Assembly: GCF_000745425.1 (NCBI RefSeq)
Contig: NZ_JQJH01000004.1
Location: forward strand, 62,001-126,000
Reading direction: 5' to 3'
Length of the DNA stretch: 64,000 bases
DNA from: Beijerinckia mobilis
Lineage (GTDB): Bacteria; Pseudomonadota; Alphaproteobacteria; Rhizobiales; Beijerinckiaceae
This document shows, in pieces, positions 45,470-54,410 of this stretch. Positions within the stretch are counted from its first letter, which is position 1. Every line of letters begins with the position of its first letter. A program made the position numbers and the translations under genes. Under the pieces are notes generated by a model, which was given only the letters and a program-made list of their open reading frames with translations, ran no database searches and had not been told where the DNA came from.

Positions 45470-47158
45470 TTAATGAGCCGCCTGCGGCAGAGCGACATTG
45501 GCGGAAAGGGAAGGTGAAGGCGCGTCGTTGGAGGCGGGAGAAGCCTCGGGTAATGGGCGTGGTGGATACACGCGGCTGGGCAGGATTGCGTCCAGAATGA
45601 CAAAGGCGACGCAGACCCACATGAGAATAAAATAGAGATCAGCAAGCGCCAGGACCATTGACTGCTCGTGGATATAGGTATGGAAGATCTGCTGCGCATT
45701 TTGGGCGATGTGTCGTGTATCCGGGTTCAGGGGAGCGATCTGTTCGTCGATCCTGTTTCCGAAGCCCTGGAGCGTGAAGCGGTGCGTGCCGTAATGATCG
45801 AGCAGTATGACCGAATGATAGTGCTGGCGGACCCGCAACAGCGTTTCGAAAAGGGCGGCGGCGATGGCATTGGCCATGCCTTTCAGCATATTGACCATGC
45901 CGGAGATGAGCGGGCCATCGGCGGGCCCAAGCCCCATTGTCGCGAGCATCAGGGTTGGAATGACGACCATCGGCTGGCCGAAGATCTGCAGGATTTGCAG
46001 GAGATAGAAATTGTCGCGTACCCAATCGGGCGTCAGCCAGGTGCCGAGCCAGCAGGCAAGCCCGAGGAGACTCATGCCGATGGCCAGCACATAACGGCAA
46101 TCCACCGCCCGGATGTTGCAGAGCGCGGCGGTGGCCGGCAGAAGGATGAGCTGTGGCAGGGCGACGATGAGGGCGATGGGCGCGGTCTGGATCGGACGGT
46201 AGCCGCGAATTTCCGCGAGATAGGCCGAGGGGATGATCATCAAAAGCCCGCACAGGATCAGCGAGGCGACAAGAGTGAGCAATGACATCGCTATATTGCG
46301 ATTGCCCCAGAATTGTATGCGGAAGAATGGACTGTGATGAAACCATTCATGGATGAGAAAGCCGATGAACAGGCCGCCGCCCCAGAAGGTCAGATGGACG
46401 ATCAGCGGTGAATGGAACCATTCCAACCGTTCGCCATGATAGAGGACGGTGACAACGGCGATGATCGATGGGGCGCCGAGCAGGAACCCTTTCCAGTTGA
46501 AATTGCGGAAGCGCTCATAATGCGGCGGGTCGCGCGGCAGCCCATAGGCCATCATGCCGATGGCAATGAGACAGAGCGGCAGGGCTTCCCAATAAAGCCA
46601 TTGCCAGCCGATATGTTCGAACCATAGAACTTCGAGAGGGCCACCGAGATTGGGGCCGAATGTGGCGCTCATCGCATAGCCGCCAATGCCGAAGACACGG
46701 ATCTGTGGCGGCAGATATTTCAACATGACGGTCATCAGGATCGGGGGCAAACAACCGGCGGCAAGGCCCTGCACCGCCCGCAGCATGAGGAGCGAGGGGA
46801 GATCCGGCATGAAGGGAAGCGGAATCGCCAAAAGCCCGAGCAACGCCGTCATGAAGGCGACGAAGCGATAGATCGAAAAGGTCATGTAGAACCATGGCGT
46901 GAACGCCATGGCGGCTATGTTGAAGGATTCATAAACAGAGATGAACCAGATGCCTTCATCATATCCGAGATGCATCTTGCCGCGAATGTCTGCGAGGCCG
47001 ATTTCAGTAATGTGTTCGTTGAACCCGGCGATATGCACGGCGAGCAGCACGCCGACGAGGCCGACGACGGTGCGCGGACCGAAAGGCGGAATATATGAAG
47101 GCGCGCCCGGCGGATGTGCGGGCATGGCCGCTATGGGAATGGTGGCGGAAGACGACAA
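45470..47158 (-). CDS. DHA2-family (EmrB-like) MFS drug-efflux pump
   Basis: 562 residues from TTG 47158 (GAGG eight bases upstream, but in a hairpin arm); an ATG at 47125 is the alternative. About 14 hydrophobic segments; EmrB-type motifs include FALIP-like YESFNIAAMAFTPWFYMTFS and RAVQGLAAGCLPPILMTVML (motif C region). It is the proton-driven inner-membrane pump of the tripartite exporter with the two genes downstream; substrate unknown. Its leader carries an intrinsic-terminator-like hairpin immediately before the start. Confidence 0.93.
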   Translation of the reverse strand: MSSSATIPIAAMPAHPPGAPSYIPPFGPRTVVGLVGVLLAVHIAGFNEHITEIGLADIRGKMHLGYDEGIWFISVYESFNIAAMAFTPWFYMTFSIYRFVAFMTALLGLLAIPLPFMPDLPSLLMLRAVQGLAAGCLPPILMTVMLKYLPPQIRVFGIGGYAMSATFGPNLGGPLEVLWFEHIGWQWLYWEALPLCLIAIGMMAYGLPRDPPHYERFRNFNWKGFLLGAPSIIAVVTVLYHGERLEWFHSPLIVHLTFWGGGLFIGFLIHEWFHHSPFFRIQFWGNRNIAMSLLTLVASLILCGLLMIIPSAYLAEIRGYRPIQTAPIALIVALPQLILLPATAALCNIRAVDCRYVLAIGMSLLGLACWLGTWLTPDWVRDNFYLLQILQIFGQPMVVIPTLMLATMGLGPADGPLISGMVNMLKGMANAIAAALFETLLRVRQHYHSVILLDHYGTHRFTLQGFGNRIDEQIAPLNPDTRHIAQNAQQIFHTYIHEQSMVLALADLYFILMWVCVAFVILDAILPSRVYPPRPLPEASPASNDAPSPSLSANVALPQAAH

Positions 47159-47187
47159 GAAAAAGCCTCGCGGGGAGATGCGAGGCC
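47159..47187 (-). terminator. Terminator hairpin between lysR and the efflux operon, possible attenuator
   Basis: On the minus strand GCCTCGC and GCGAGGC form a seven-bp stem with an eight-base loop, directly followed by TTTTTC and the TTG start of the pump gene. It has the form of an intrinsic terminator for lysR, and the second arm contains the GAGG ribosome site of the pump gene. Confidence 0.65.
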
Positions 47188-47205
47188 AATGTAAGCGACG
47201 TCTCG

Positions 47206-47233
47206 GAATAGCGGAATTGCATTGATTCTATTC
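47206..47233 (-). promoter_or_regulatory. Candidate LysR-type operator
   Basis: GAATAG and CTATTC (47206-47211 and 47228-47233) form an inverted repeat with a 16-base spacer, with a nested GAAT...ATTC pair. It lies between lysR and the pump gene, about 50-75 bp upstream of the latter, where a LysR-family regulator would bind. No experimental support. Confidence 0.35.
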
Positions 47234-47296
47234 ATTCGATGCGTTTAACGCACTGATCAACGGATGCAGCAGCATCGTTCGCATCCCTGCTTTTGC

Positions 47297-48214
47297 TTAT
47301 CCCTCTCCTATCGGGCGCCCGTCCCGCGTGGTGGCGAGGACTTCCTGACGCAACCAGCGATGCACGAAATCCCGATCATCGCGCGGATGCCAAGCCTGAA
47401 ACAAAGTGACGGGTTCGATGGGAAAGGGCAGATCGACGGCTTTGAGCCCGATCGTGTCGAGTGGCAGATTCCGCGCGACAATATCGGGCACGGGCATGAT
47501 CATATCGGAAAAACGCAGGGTCTCGATCATCGAATAATAGGTGGGCACGACAAGCGCGATGGTCCGCGCAAGGCCCATTTCACCAAGAATGCGGTCGATG
47601 GGGCCGGTCCATCGGCCGAGCCGGGAGACGACGATATGGCCGTGGGCGACGAGGCTTTGCGGCGTAATGTCCGTCGCGAAAACCGGATGGCCGGCGCGCG
47701 CCAGCACCTGAAAGCTGAGGTTGAAAAGCGCCTGGGTGCGGATTTCCGGCTTCAGTGCGATGGTTGCGCCGATATAAAGATCAATGCGACCTTCACGCAG
47801 CATGTCGAGGTCATCATCACCATCGGGCGCGAAGCGAAGACGGCAACGCGGCGCCTTGCTCTGGAGCCGGCCGAGCAACGCCATGCCGAAAGCGCCAATG
47901 AACAGATCGTTGGTGCGGATCGTGAATTGGGGCTCCAAGGTCGCGAGATCGATCGGCTTTTCAGGCCGGAACAGATCGGAGGCCGCGCCGACGATCTCAT
48001 GAAGACGCGCGCGCAAGTCCAGCGCATAAGGCGTCGGAACCATTTTACGCCCGGCCGAAACGAGGATTGGGTCGCCGAAAGCCTCACGGATGCGGCCGAG
48101 CGTGCGGCTCATTGCCGGACCGCTCAGATTCATCCGCCGCGCGGCGCCCGCAACGCTGCCTTCCTCAAGCAGAATGTCGAGTGCAATCAAAAGATTGAGA
48201 TCAGGCCGTTTCAG
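47297..48214 (-). CDS. LysR-family transcriptional regulator (likely non-ATG start)
   Basis: 305 residues if it starts at CTG 48214. There is no ATG or GTG at the expected N-terminus; CTG is eight bases after a perfect AAGGAG ribosome site, whereas an upstream TTG has none. The protein begins LKRPDLNLLIALDILLEEGS, the usual LysR start, followed by the helix-turn-helix VAGAARRMNLSGPAMSRTLG and a NodD/substrate-binding domain of about 210 residues. It lies just upstream of the efflux operon on the same strand and probably controls it. Confidence 0.9.
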   Translation of the reverse strand: MKRPDLNLLIALDILLEEGSVAGAARRMNLSGPAMSRTLGRIREAFGDPILVSAGRKMVPTPYALDLRARLHEIVGAASDLFRPEKPIDLATLEPQFTIRTNDLFIGAFGMALLGRLQSKAPRCRLRFAPDGDDDLDMLREGRIDLYIGATIALKPEIRTQALFNLSFQVLARAGHPVFATDITPQSLVAHGHIVVSRLGRWTGPIDRILGEMGLARTIALVVPTYYSMIETLRFSDMIMPVPDIVARNLPLDTIGLKAVDLPFPIEPVTLFQAWHPRDDRDFVHRWLRQEVLATTRDGRPIGEG

Positions 48215-48248
48215 GATCGCTACTCCTTGGCGCCTTTTCAAAATAAGG

Positions 48249-48265
48249 GAATCGCGAAGCGATTC
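48249..48265. repeat. GAATCGC/GCGATTC palindrome near lysR
   Basis: GAATCGC and GCGATTC flank GAA. The same core occurs at 17974-18020 and, as AATCGC-TTT-GCGATT, at 58531-58545, always between genes. Confidence 0.55.
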
Positions 48266-48362
48266 AATATTATCGGAAAATGCTCCAACGCCTGGGCCAG
48301 CTTGGGGGATCAGCGAGGTTCGGCTTGAACACCGCTGCTCCCTGATTGCGGGCCATTCTTTG

Positions 48363-50030
48363 TTAGCGGAACAGAGCGAGCGATTTTGTGAGCGTGATCC
48401 ACACCCCCCAGACGAGCGGCAGCCCGACCGCCGTCCAGGCGAGCGCGGCGGCGAGATCCAGGCCGCCCTTGCCAATACCAGAGGTGGCGTGCGCTTTTGC
48501 CGGGGCGGCGGCAGTTTCGGTCTGTGCAGCCTCTGCTTGTGTCGTCTCGGCAAGGACCATGTCCATGAACCGGTGCTTGGCGACAGGGCGGATGGCGAGA
48601 TTGGCGATGAAGCCCAACACGAGGAGGCCGGCGAGCACATACATTGTGCGGTCATAGACTTCGGCGCGCGGCACGCCTGCCGCAAGCTGCGCCTCGCGGA
48701 TGTAATTGACGAGAACGGGTCCGATGATGCCGGCCGTCGACCAGGCCGTGAGCAGTCGCCCATGGATCGCGCCGATGAAATGCGTGCCGAAAAGATCGGC
48801 GAGATAGGCCGGTACGGTCGCGAAGCCTCCGCCATACATCGACAGAATGATGCAGAAGAACGCGACGAACAAAGCGAGTGCGCCATGATGCGCGGCCCAG
48901 GGCGACAGGCTGTAAAGGATAGCGCCGAGACCGAAGAAGAGTGCATAGGTTAGTTTGCGGCCGAGTTTGTCTGACAGTGAGGCCCAGAAGAAGCGTCCGC
49001 CGATGTTGAATAGAGAGAGCAGGCCGACGAAAGCCGCCGCGATCGTCGCGATCTGCTTTTTCTGGGCGGGATCGAGGGCACCGAAGGCAATCTCCGGATG
49101 GCCGATGAGCCGGCCGGCGAAAATCTCCTGCAGCATGGGCGAGGCCATGCCGATGACGCCGATGCCCGCGGAGACATTGAGGCAGAGAACGATCCAGACA
49201 AGCCAGAATTGCGGTGTCTTGTGAGCGTCTTTCAGATGGACATGGCCGTCGGTGATCATGCCGCGTTTGCGTACCGGTGGCGTCCAGCCATCGGGGCTCC
49301 AGCCGGAGGGCGGTATGCGATAGCCGAAAGTGCCTGCCATCATGAATACGAAATAGATTGCCGCAAGAGCAATGAATGTCTGCCAGACGCCGACGGAACT
49401 CGCGGTTCTGAACTGATTCATCAGCATGTCGGCGAGCGGCGAGCCGATCATCGCGCCGCCACCGAAGCCCATAATTGCCATGCCGGTGGCCATGCCGCGC
49501 TTGTCGGGAAACCATTTCAAGAGGGTCGAAACCGGAGAAATGTAGCCGAGGCCAAGCCCGATGCCGCCGATGACACCTGAACCAAGCCAAAGCAGCCAGA
49601 GCTGATGCAGAAAGATGCCCAGCGCCGCGATGAGAAAGCCACCGCACCAGCAAAGGGTGGAGACGAAAGCGGCCCGGCGCGGGCCGACACGTTCGAGCCA
49701 GCCACCCCAAAGGGCGGCTGAAGAGCCGAGCAGGACGAAGAAGAGCGTATAAGTCCAGCCGAGATCGGCGACTTTCCAATCGCAGCTCGTGGTGACGAGC
49801 GTGGCAAACAGGCTGGTGCCCTCGGGGCAGGGGATCGGCTTGGTGATGCCGAGGGATTGGCTCAGTGGCAGCCAGAAGACGCTGAAACCATAGGCCATGC
49901 CGATGCACAGGTGAATGCAGAGCGCAGCAGGCGGCACGAGCCAGCGATTGAAGCCCGGCTTGGCGACGATGCGCTCGCGGTCGAGCAGACCGATTGTGTG
50001 CCGTGCTTCCATCCCTTGCGAAATGCCCAT
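48363..50030 (-). CDS. OFA-family MFS transporter (oxalate/formate-antiporter-like)
   Basis: 555 residues with 12 or more membrane segments. The start is typical of the OFA subfamily (FNRWLVPPAALCIHLCIGMA YGFSVF-type, then PLSQSLGI), with DLGWTYTLFFVLLG and LGLGYISPVSTLLKWFPDKR (motif A/C region). A final hydrophobic segment follows an Ala/Glu/Thr-rich linker, giving a longer C-terminus than common MFS. OFA members exchange oxalate/formate or other monocarboxylates; the substrate cannot be told from sequence. ATG 50030 has a good GAAGGG site. Monocistronic. Confidence 0.9.
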   Translation of the reverse strand: MGISQGMEARHTIGLLDRERIVAKPGFNRWLVPPAALCIHLCIGMAYGFSVFWLPLSQSLGITKPIPCPEGTSLFATLVTTSCDWKVADLGWTYTLFFVLLGSSAALWGGWLERVGPRRAAFVSTLCWCGGFLIAALGIFLHQLWLLWLGSGVIGGIGLGLGYISPVSTLLKWFPDKRGMATGMAIMGFGGGAMIGSPLADMLMNQFRTASSVGVWQTFIALAAIYFVFMMAGTFGYRIPPSGWSPDGWTPPVRKRGMITDGHVHLKDAHKTPQFWLVWIVLCLNVSAGIGVIGMASPMLQEIFAGRLIGHPEIAFGALDPAQKKQIATIAAAFVGLLSLFNIGGRFFWASLSDKLGRKLTYALFFGLGAILYSLSPWAAHHGALALFVAFFCIILSMYGGGFATVPAYLADLFGTHFIGAIHGRLLTAWSTAGIIGPVLVNYIREAQLAAGVPRAEVYDRTMYVLAGLLVLGFIANLAIRPVAKHRFMDMVLAETTQAEAAQTETAAAPAKAHATSGIGKGGLDLAAALAWTAVGLPLVWGVWITLTKSLALFR

Positions 50031-50168
50031 GGTTTTTCCCTTCGGCGATATTTTTGTGGAGCCTTTGGCTCCATCTTGCGAATATAGGAGTGATCAGTAT
50101 CAGCTTAGTCTATGGATGAGAACGGGATTATGACAAGAGAAATCTCCTATGCCAGCCGCTAGCTAAAA

Positions 50169-50834
50169 TTATTGTTCTTTTCTTTTCTTGATTGCTGCCT
50201 TCAAAGCGTCAATTGGTATCAGTCCATTCCGATGGATGATCCGATGGCAGTTCGCACATAAGGGAACGAGATCACTTAATCTCGTTTTCATTCCAGTGAC
50301 GAGTGAAGCTACTGGGATAGTGTGGTGCGCTTCGATGTATCCTTGTCCTAATTCTCCGTATGTTGCTTCAAAATCGAAGTCACATACTTGACAGACGTAA
50401 TGATTTAATCTTTGTTTAAACGCATTTATCAGTGTACTCGATCGTTCATGAAGAAAATGAGTGTGGAGTATTAACTGTCCCTCCTCCATTTCCATGAAGA
50501 GGTTACAGCCATCCTGAATGGTGTCCGGTGAAATGGAGGCTGCTGCGTCAATACTTCGTTGAGCAGCTATAGATCTTCCAAGGTCACTAAGATTCCATAG
50601 ACCTCGAACCGATTTATCTATAAGCCCTTTGTTTACTAATCGGAGTCTTGCCCACTGAATAAGGTTTTGCCAAGTATTTCTTCCATCTTTGCGCGTAATA
50701 CTGTATTCTTCATCTGTAAGTTCAAATTTCTTGGCAAGTGCATTATACGTATCTTTAGCCCTAACTGGGCGAGAGGCTTCAAACAATAAATCAAGTAAAG
50801 CATTTTCGACAACGGCTTGAGGTGGAATGGGCAT
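50169..50834 (-). CDS. Mrr_N-HNH endonuclease
   Basis: 221 residues from ATG 50834 (GGTGAG site). Residues about 1-95 are a winged-helix domain of the Mrr N-terminal type (QAVVENALLDLLFEASRPVR; TWQNLIQWARLRLVNKGLID). Residues about 140-215 are an HNH nuclease: zinc CxxC pair in YVCQVCDFDF, EAHHTIPVAS, and LVPLCANCHRIIHRNG, so the His-Asn-His residues look intact. The base composition is AT-rich compared with the neighbours, and the flanks are too, which points to recent gain. Probably a defence-type (methyl-directed or type IV) nuclease; no methylase is adjacent. Confidence 0.88.
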   Translation of the reverse strand: MPIPPQAVVENALLDLLFEASRPVRAKDTYNALAKKFELTDEEYSITRKDGRNTWQNLIQWARLRLVNKGLIDKSVRGLWNLSDLGRSIAAQRSIDAAASISPDTIQDGCNLFMEMEEGQLILHTHFLHERSSTLINAFKQRLNHYVCQVCDFDFEATYGELGQGYIEAHHTIPVASLVTGMKTRLSDLVPLCANCHRIIHRNGLIPIDALKAAIKKRKEQ

Positions 50835-50992
50835 TGAGCTCACCGTATAGTTTTCATGTTTTTAGATTGATTCCTGTTTGTTGTATATTGTTGTGATAAG
50901 TTTTCGTGTGTAATAGTAGTTTAATTTCTGTATTATAATTCAGTTGGATATAGACGTGTAAATCTATAATAATTTTGCTACCCTTTTTGTCA

Positions 50993-51463
50993 TCACGCCT
51001 TCTTCTCCCATCGGTCGGCATCATTTTGCTGCCAATAGGTCAAGGGCAAAGCAAGCGCCTTCAGATCTTGCCATTGCCTGCGGGCGATCGTCAATTCCTC
51101 GTTATCATGGCCATTGAACAGGACGATCATGCGTTTGTAGGCGGCGCTGTCGCATTCACGAATATGACCGACGATGTCGGCGCCTTCGATGAACAGGCGC
51201 AGAGCGGAGCCGTTCGGATTGTCATGCTCCGTCGTCAGAAACACTGGCTGCATGTCGCTGTCACCATCGCAGGCGCGCCCATGGGCGAGAAAACTCGCAT
51301 CCGAATAGGTCCACAAAAGCTGATCGAGCGCCACAAGCCTTTCCTCGCTGCGCGCCTGGACGGTGGCGCGCCAGCGATTTTCCAGCGACTTTTCGAGAAG
51401 TTTCGGCAGGACGCCTTCGATCGGCTGGCGTTGCAGGTGGTAGAACCAGATCTCGGCGCTCAT
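50993..51463 (-). CDS. holC: DNA polymerase III subunit chi
   Basis: 156 residues. HolC is the clamp-loader accessory subunit that binds single-strand-binding protein. The start EIWFYHLQRQPIEGVLPKLL and KSLENRWRATVQARSEERLV, then DQLLWTYSDASFLAHG and VFLTTEHDNPNGS, are typical of alphaproteobacterial chi. It lies downstream of pepA on the same strand, the usual neighbour, but here separated from it by a hairpin and a dispersed repeat. Confidence 0.94.
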   Translation of the reverse strand: MSAEIWFYHLQRQPIEGVLPKLLEKSLENRWRATVQARSEERLVALDQLLWTYSDASFLAHGRACDGDSDMQPVFLTTEHDNPNGSALRLFIEGADIVGHIRECDSAAYKRMIVLFNGHDNEELTIARRQWQDLKALALPLTYWQQNDADRWEKKA

Positions 51464-51540
51464 GAACTTGCAGCCTTTTCACGGTGCGGAGACATGCCGC
51501 CGGAGAGGAACGCCCTGAAAAGGTCCCCGTTCGTTACTGG

Positions 51541-51586
51541 CAAGTCGCAATGCGAATGACCCATCAGGCATTCTCATTGCGACTTG
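51541..51586. repeat. Long hairpin between holC and pepA
   Basis: CAAGTCGCAATGCGAA at the left pairs with TTCTCATTGCGACTTG at the right (15 of 16) around a 14-base loop. It may act as a terminator for pepA or be part of the adjacent repeat element. Confidence 0.6.
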
Positions 51587-51665
51587 ACCCCGCGACTGCG
51601 GGGCGGCGGTTTCCCGCCGGACCTCATTGACCCCAACCTGTTGGAAGTCATGAGACTTGGCATGA
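51580..51665 (+). repeat. Dispersed intergenic repeat, copy B
   Basis: Aligns with 63559-63644 and the reverse complement of 277-356. Shared blocks are GCGACTGCGGGG, GGCGGTTTCCCGCCGGACCT and ATTGACCCC. Its palindrome is weaker than in the other two copies. Confidence 0.7.
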
Positions 51666-51697
51666 GAGAGACGGCCGGATCGCTCCGGCCGTCCAAA

Positions 51698-53320
51698 TCA
51701 CGCCTCGTAATGATCGGCTACGAGCCGGTCGAGCAGGCGCACGCCGAAGCCAGATCCCCAGCTCTGATTGGTTTCATTATGCGGTGAATTCATGCCGGTA
51801 CCGGCGATGTCGAGATGCGCCCAGGGCGTATTGTTGACGAATCGCTGCAGGAATTGCGCGGCGGTGATGGAACCGGCATGCCTGCCGCCGGTGTTTTTCA
51901 TGTCCGCGAATTTCGAATCAATCATCTTATCATAGGCTGGGCCCATGGGCAGCCGCCAGAGTTTTTCCCCGGTCGCCTTGCCGGCTTCCAGGAGATAGTC
52001 GCTCAATTCATCATTGTTCGAAAAGAGGCCGGCATGATCCTGGCCGAGTGCGACGAGAATCGCTCCGGTGAGGGTCGCGAGGTCGATGATGAATTTCGGC
52101 TTGAACTTGTCCTGCACATACCAGAGCACGTCGGCGAGAACGAGCCGTCCTTCCGCATCCGTATTGATGACTTCGATCGTCTGACCCGACATGGATTTCA
52201 CGATATCGCCGGGACGCTGAGCTTTGGGGCCGGGCATATTCTCGACGAGGCCGATCGCGCCGATCGCATCGACCTTCGCCTTGCGCAAGGCGAGTGTCTG
52301 CATCAGCCCGACGACGCAGGCGGCGCCGGCCATATCGCCCTTCATATCCTCCATGCCGGCTGCCGGCTTGATGGAAATGCCGCCGCTATCAAAGCAGACG
52401 CCCTTGCCGACGAAAGCGATGGGCCGGGTCTTGGTATTTTCCTTGGCGCCTTCCTTCGCGCTCTTGCCGCCGCGCCAGCGCATGATGACGATCCGGCTTT
52501 CGCGCTCCGATCCTTGTCCCACGCCGAGGATGGATCCCATGCCCAATTCGCGCATAGCCGTCTCATCGAGAATGGTGATCTCGACGCCGAGCTTTTCCAG
52601 CGCTGCGGCGCGGCGGGCGAATTCTTCCGGATAAAGGATATTGGCGGGCTCATTGACGAGGGAGCGTGCCGTCAGAATGCCTTCACTCAAAGCCTCACGG
52701 TTTTTCGCTTCCCGGCGCGCGGCGGCAGGTTCGTCGACCGCCAACATGATCTCCGTTGGTCCCTGAGTTTCGGGCCCATCCTTCTTCTTGGTTTTATAGA
52801 GATCGAAGCGATAGTCACGCAATTGCAGGCCGAGCATGAAATCGGCAGCTGCTGCGGCCTTGTTCTCCGGGATCGAGGGGGGGTCGAAGACGATGAGGGC
52901 ACTCGCGCCCTGGCCGAGCTTGCTGATGACGGTGCCGCCGAGGGCAACAAAATCGTCCGGTGCGGCGGTTTCTTCCTTTTCCGGCGTGGCTTTCTTCTTG
53001 TCCTCTTCCGGCGATTTGCCACCGGTTCCAAGCAGCAGCAGGCGGTCGGCGGCGAAGCCTGCGGGCGCCAGAATTTCCAGCGTGCCGAGCGATTTGCCTT
53101 TGAATCTGGCAGCTTCCGCTGCGCGTTTGATCATGGCTTCGCCTTCCGCGCCGATCAATTCCTTGGTTGCGTCGCCGAAGGTGAGGTCGCGGCCAGTCAG
53201 GATGACGAGGGTCTGGCTTTTCTTCAGTTTTCCGCTCGTCTTTTTTGCCGAAGCTTGGGCCGTTGATTGTGCGGTCAACGGGGAGAGCGCGACGAATTCG
53301 ATTTTCATGGGCTCCGACAT
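51698..53320 (-). CDS. pepA: Leucyl aminopeptidase
   Basis: 540 residues, some 40 longer than average owing to Lys/Glu-rich inserts in the N-terminal domain (about residues 100-125 and 185-200). It is an M17 zinc/manganese aminopeptidase, hexameric and cytosolic. Catalytic-domain motifs are intact: [20 protein letters not shown] (metal Lys/Asp) and [17 protein letters not shown] (signature with Asp, Glu, Arg). The C-terminus ends with [14 protein letters not shown]. The gene order pepA-holC is normal; the divergent lptF that usually faces pepA is absent. Confidence 0.97.
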   Translation of the reverse strand: MSEPMKIEFVALSPLTAQSTAQASAKKTSGKLKKSQTLVILTGRDLTFGDATKELIGAEGEAMIKRAAEAARFKGKSLGTLEILAPAGFAADRLLLLGTGGKSPEEDKKKATPEKEETAAPDDFVALGGTVISKLGQGASALIVFDPPSIPENKAAAAADFMLGLQLRDYRFDLYKTKKKDGPETQGPTEIMLAVDEPAAARREAKNREALSEGILTARSLVNEPANILYPEEFARRAAALEKLGVEITILDETAMRELGMGSILGVGQGSERESRIVIMRWRGGKSAKEGAKENTKTRPIAFVGKGVCFDSGGISIKPAAGMEDMKGDMAGAACVVGLMQTLALRKAKVDAIGAIGLVENMPGPKAQRPGDIVKSMSGQTIEVINTDAEGRLVLADVLWYVQDKFKPKFIIDLATLTGAILVALGQDHAGLFSNNDELSDYLLEAGKATGEKLWRLPMGPAYDKMIDSKFADMKNTGGRHAGSITAAQFLQRFVNNTPWAHLDIAGTGMNSPHNETNQSWGSGFGVRLLDRLVADHYEA

Positions 53321-54410
53321 TTGGTCCTCAACATGCCAAACAATGTTGAACGCTCGATCCTTCTCGGGTCGCAGTCGTTCGAAATTCTGCCTTTTGCTAT
53401 TGCTCTATTGGGAAAGCAATGGACAGGCCTCCGTCCGAGGGGAAGGCAAAGCGGCAGGCCGTTGCCAAGGAGCCCTTCGCGCAAATGCTCGGCCGATGGT
53501 TCCGATCATCATGTTCCCGGCCGAGCTGTTCTGCAAGGGCAAGTGGACGTCGACACGTGAACCGGGACGAGTGCAAGAGCGTCGCCAGAGCCGCGCGAAG
53601 ATTGCCGGGCAATGGAGGGCGAAGGACTCCATTGCACAAAAAGGGCTCCGTTGCACAAGATGAAGCGATGAGATGTCCGCCGGGAGATTCTCGGAGGTTA
53701 AGCTGGTCCTTCGGCTTGTCGTTTGTCTCAGGACGCACTACCTGCTAAACGAACCGCTCATATCGGTTAGAGGGATAGCGTGGGCAGGCACAAAATTGGG
53801 CATTTTGTCGCGTCGCCACTTCATTTTGAAGAGGTAAGACTCGCCGGTTGAAGAAGCAGCAAAATTTGGTAGCGCTACCGCGATCAGGCCGATGAGTGCC
53901 TTCAAAAAGGCGATTTGCGAGGTGTTTCGTGCAGGAGAATGGCTCAGGAGCCTCGTTTTGAAAAGGTGAAATCCGGCAGATGGAGCGATCTGAAGGGAAT
54001 ATCCCACTCTGGTTTAATGGTATGAGAGGGGATCGCAATTGACCGGCATAATCCCGTCGGCCGTTCGAGACCGTGGCATTTGACCAAAATCCGGCTTGGG
54101 CGACTGAAACCCGACTTTCGTGATCGGAGTCGGATTGGGCAATCGAAGAAGGGAAGACCAGCGGGCGAATCGGATCAGCCGAGAATAGTTGCCAGGGGCA
54201 GTGGTTGAGAGAAAACACGCTTTCAAGAGGGAAAACGTTGGCGGGACAGGGCGATGATTGCGAAGAAGCGGGCTTTGGTGGCACGGTTTTTACGCGGATT
54301 GTGGGCGCGTCGACGCCAGCCGCCAAACGGGGTGCCGCGTCCTGCGGAGTTGGACCGCGCCATAACGTCCGGCATGAGGGAGACTTGAGCGGAGGCATGG
54401 ACCGCGAACC
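53321..54410. other. 1.1-kb gene-free region where lptF would be expected
   Basis: No open frame on either strand gives credible protein, and none resembles LptF. The stretch is about the length of one lptF gene. Only a minor inverted repeat (CAACAT/ATGTTG, 53332-53351) was seen. Promoters for pepA (minus) and lptG (plus) must be here. Confidence 0.6.

Noticed and set aside
53745-54398. 217-codon minus-strand open frame in the gap before lptG
   Set aside because: Rich in S, P, R and C without any pattern; it would cover the lptG promoter; no ribosome site.
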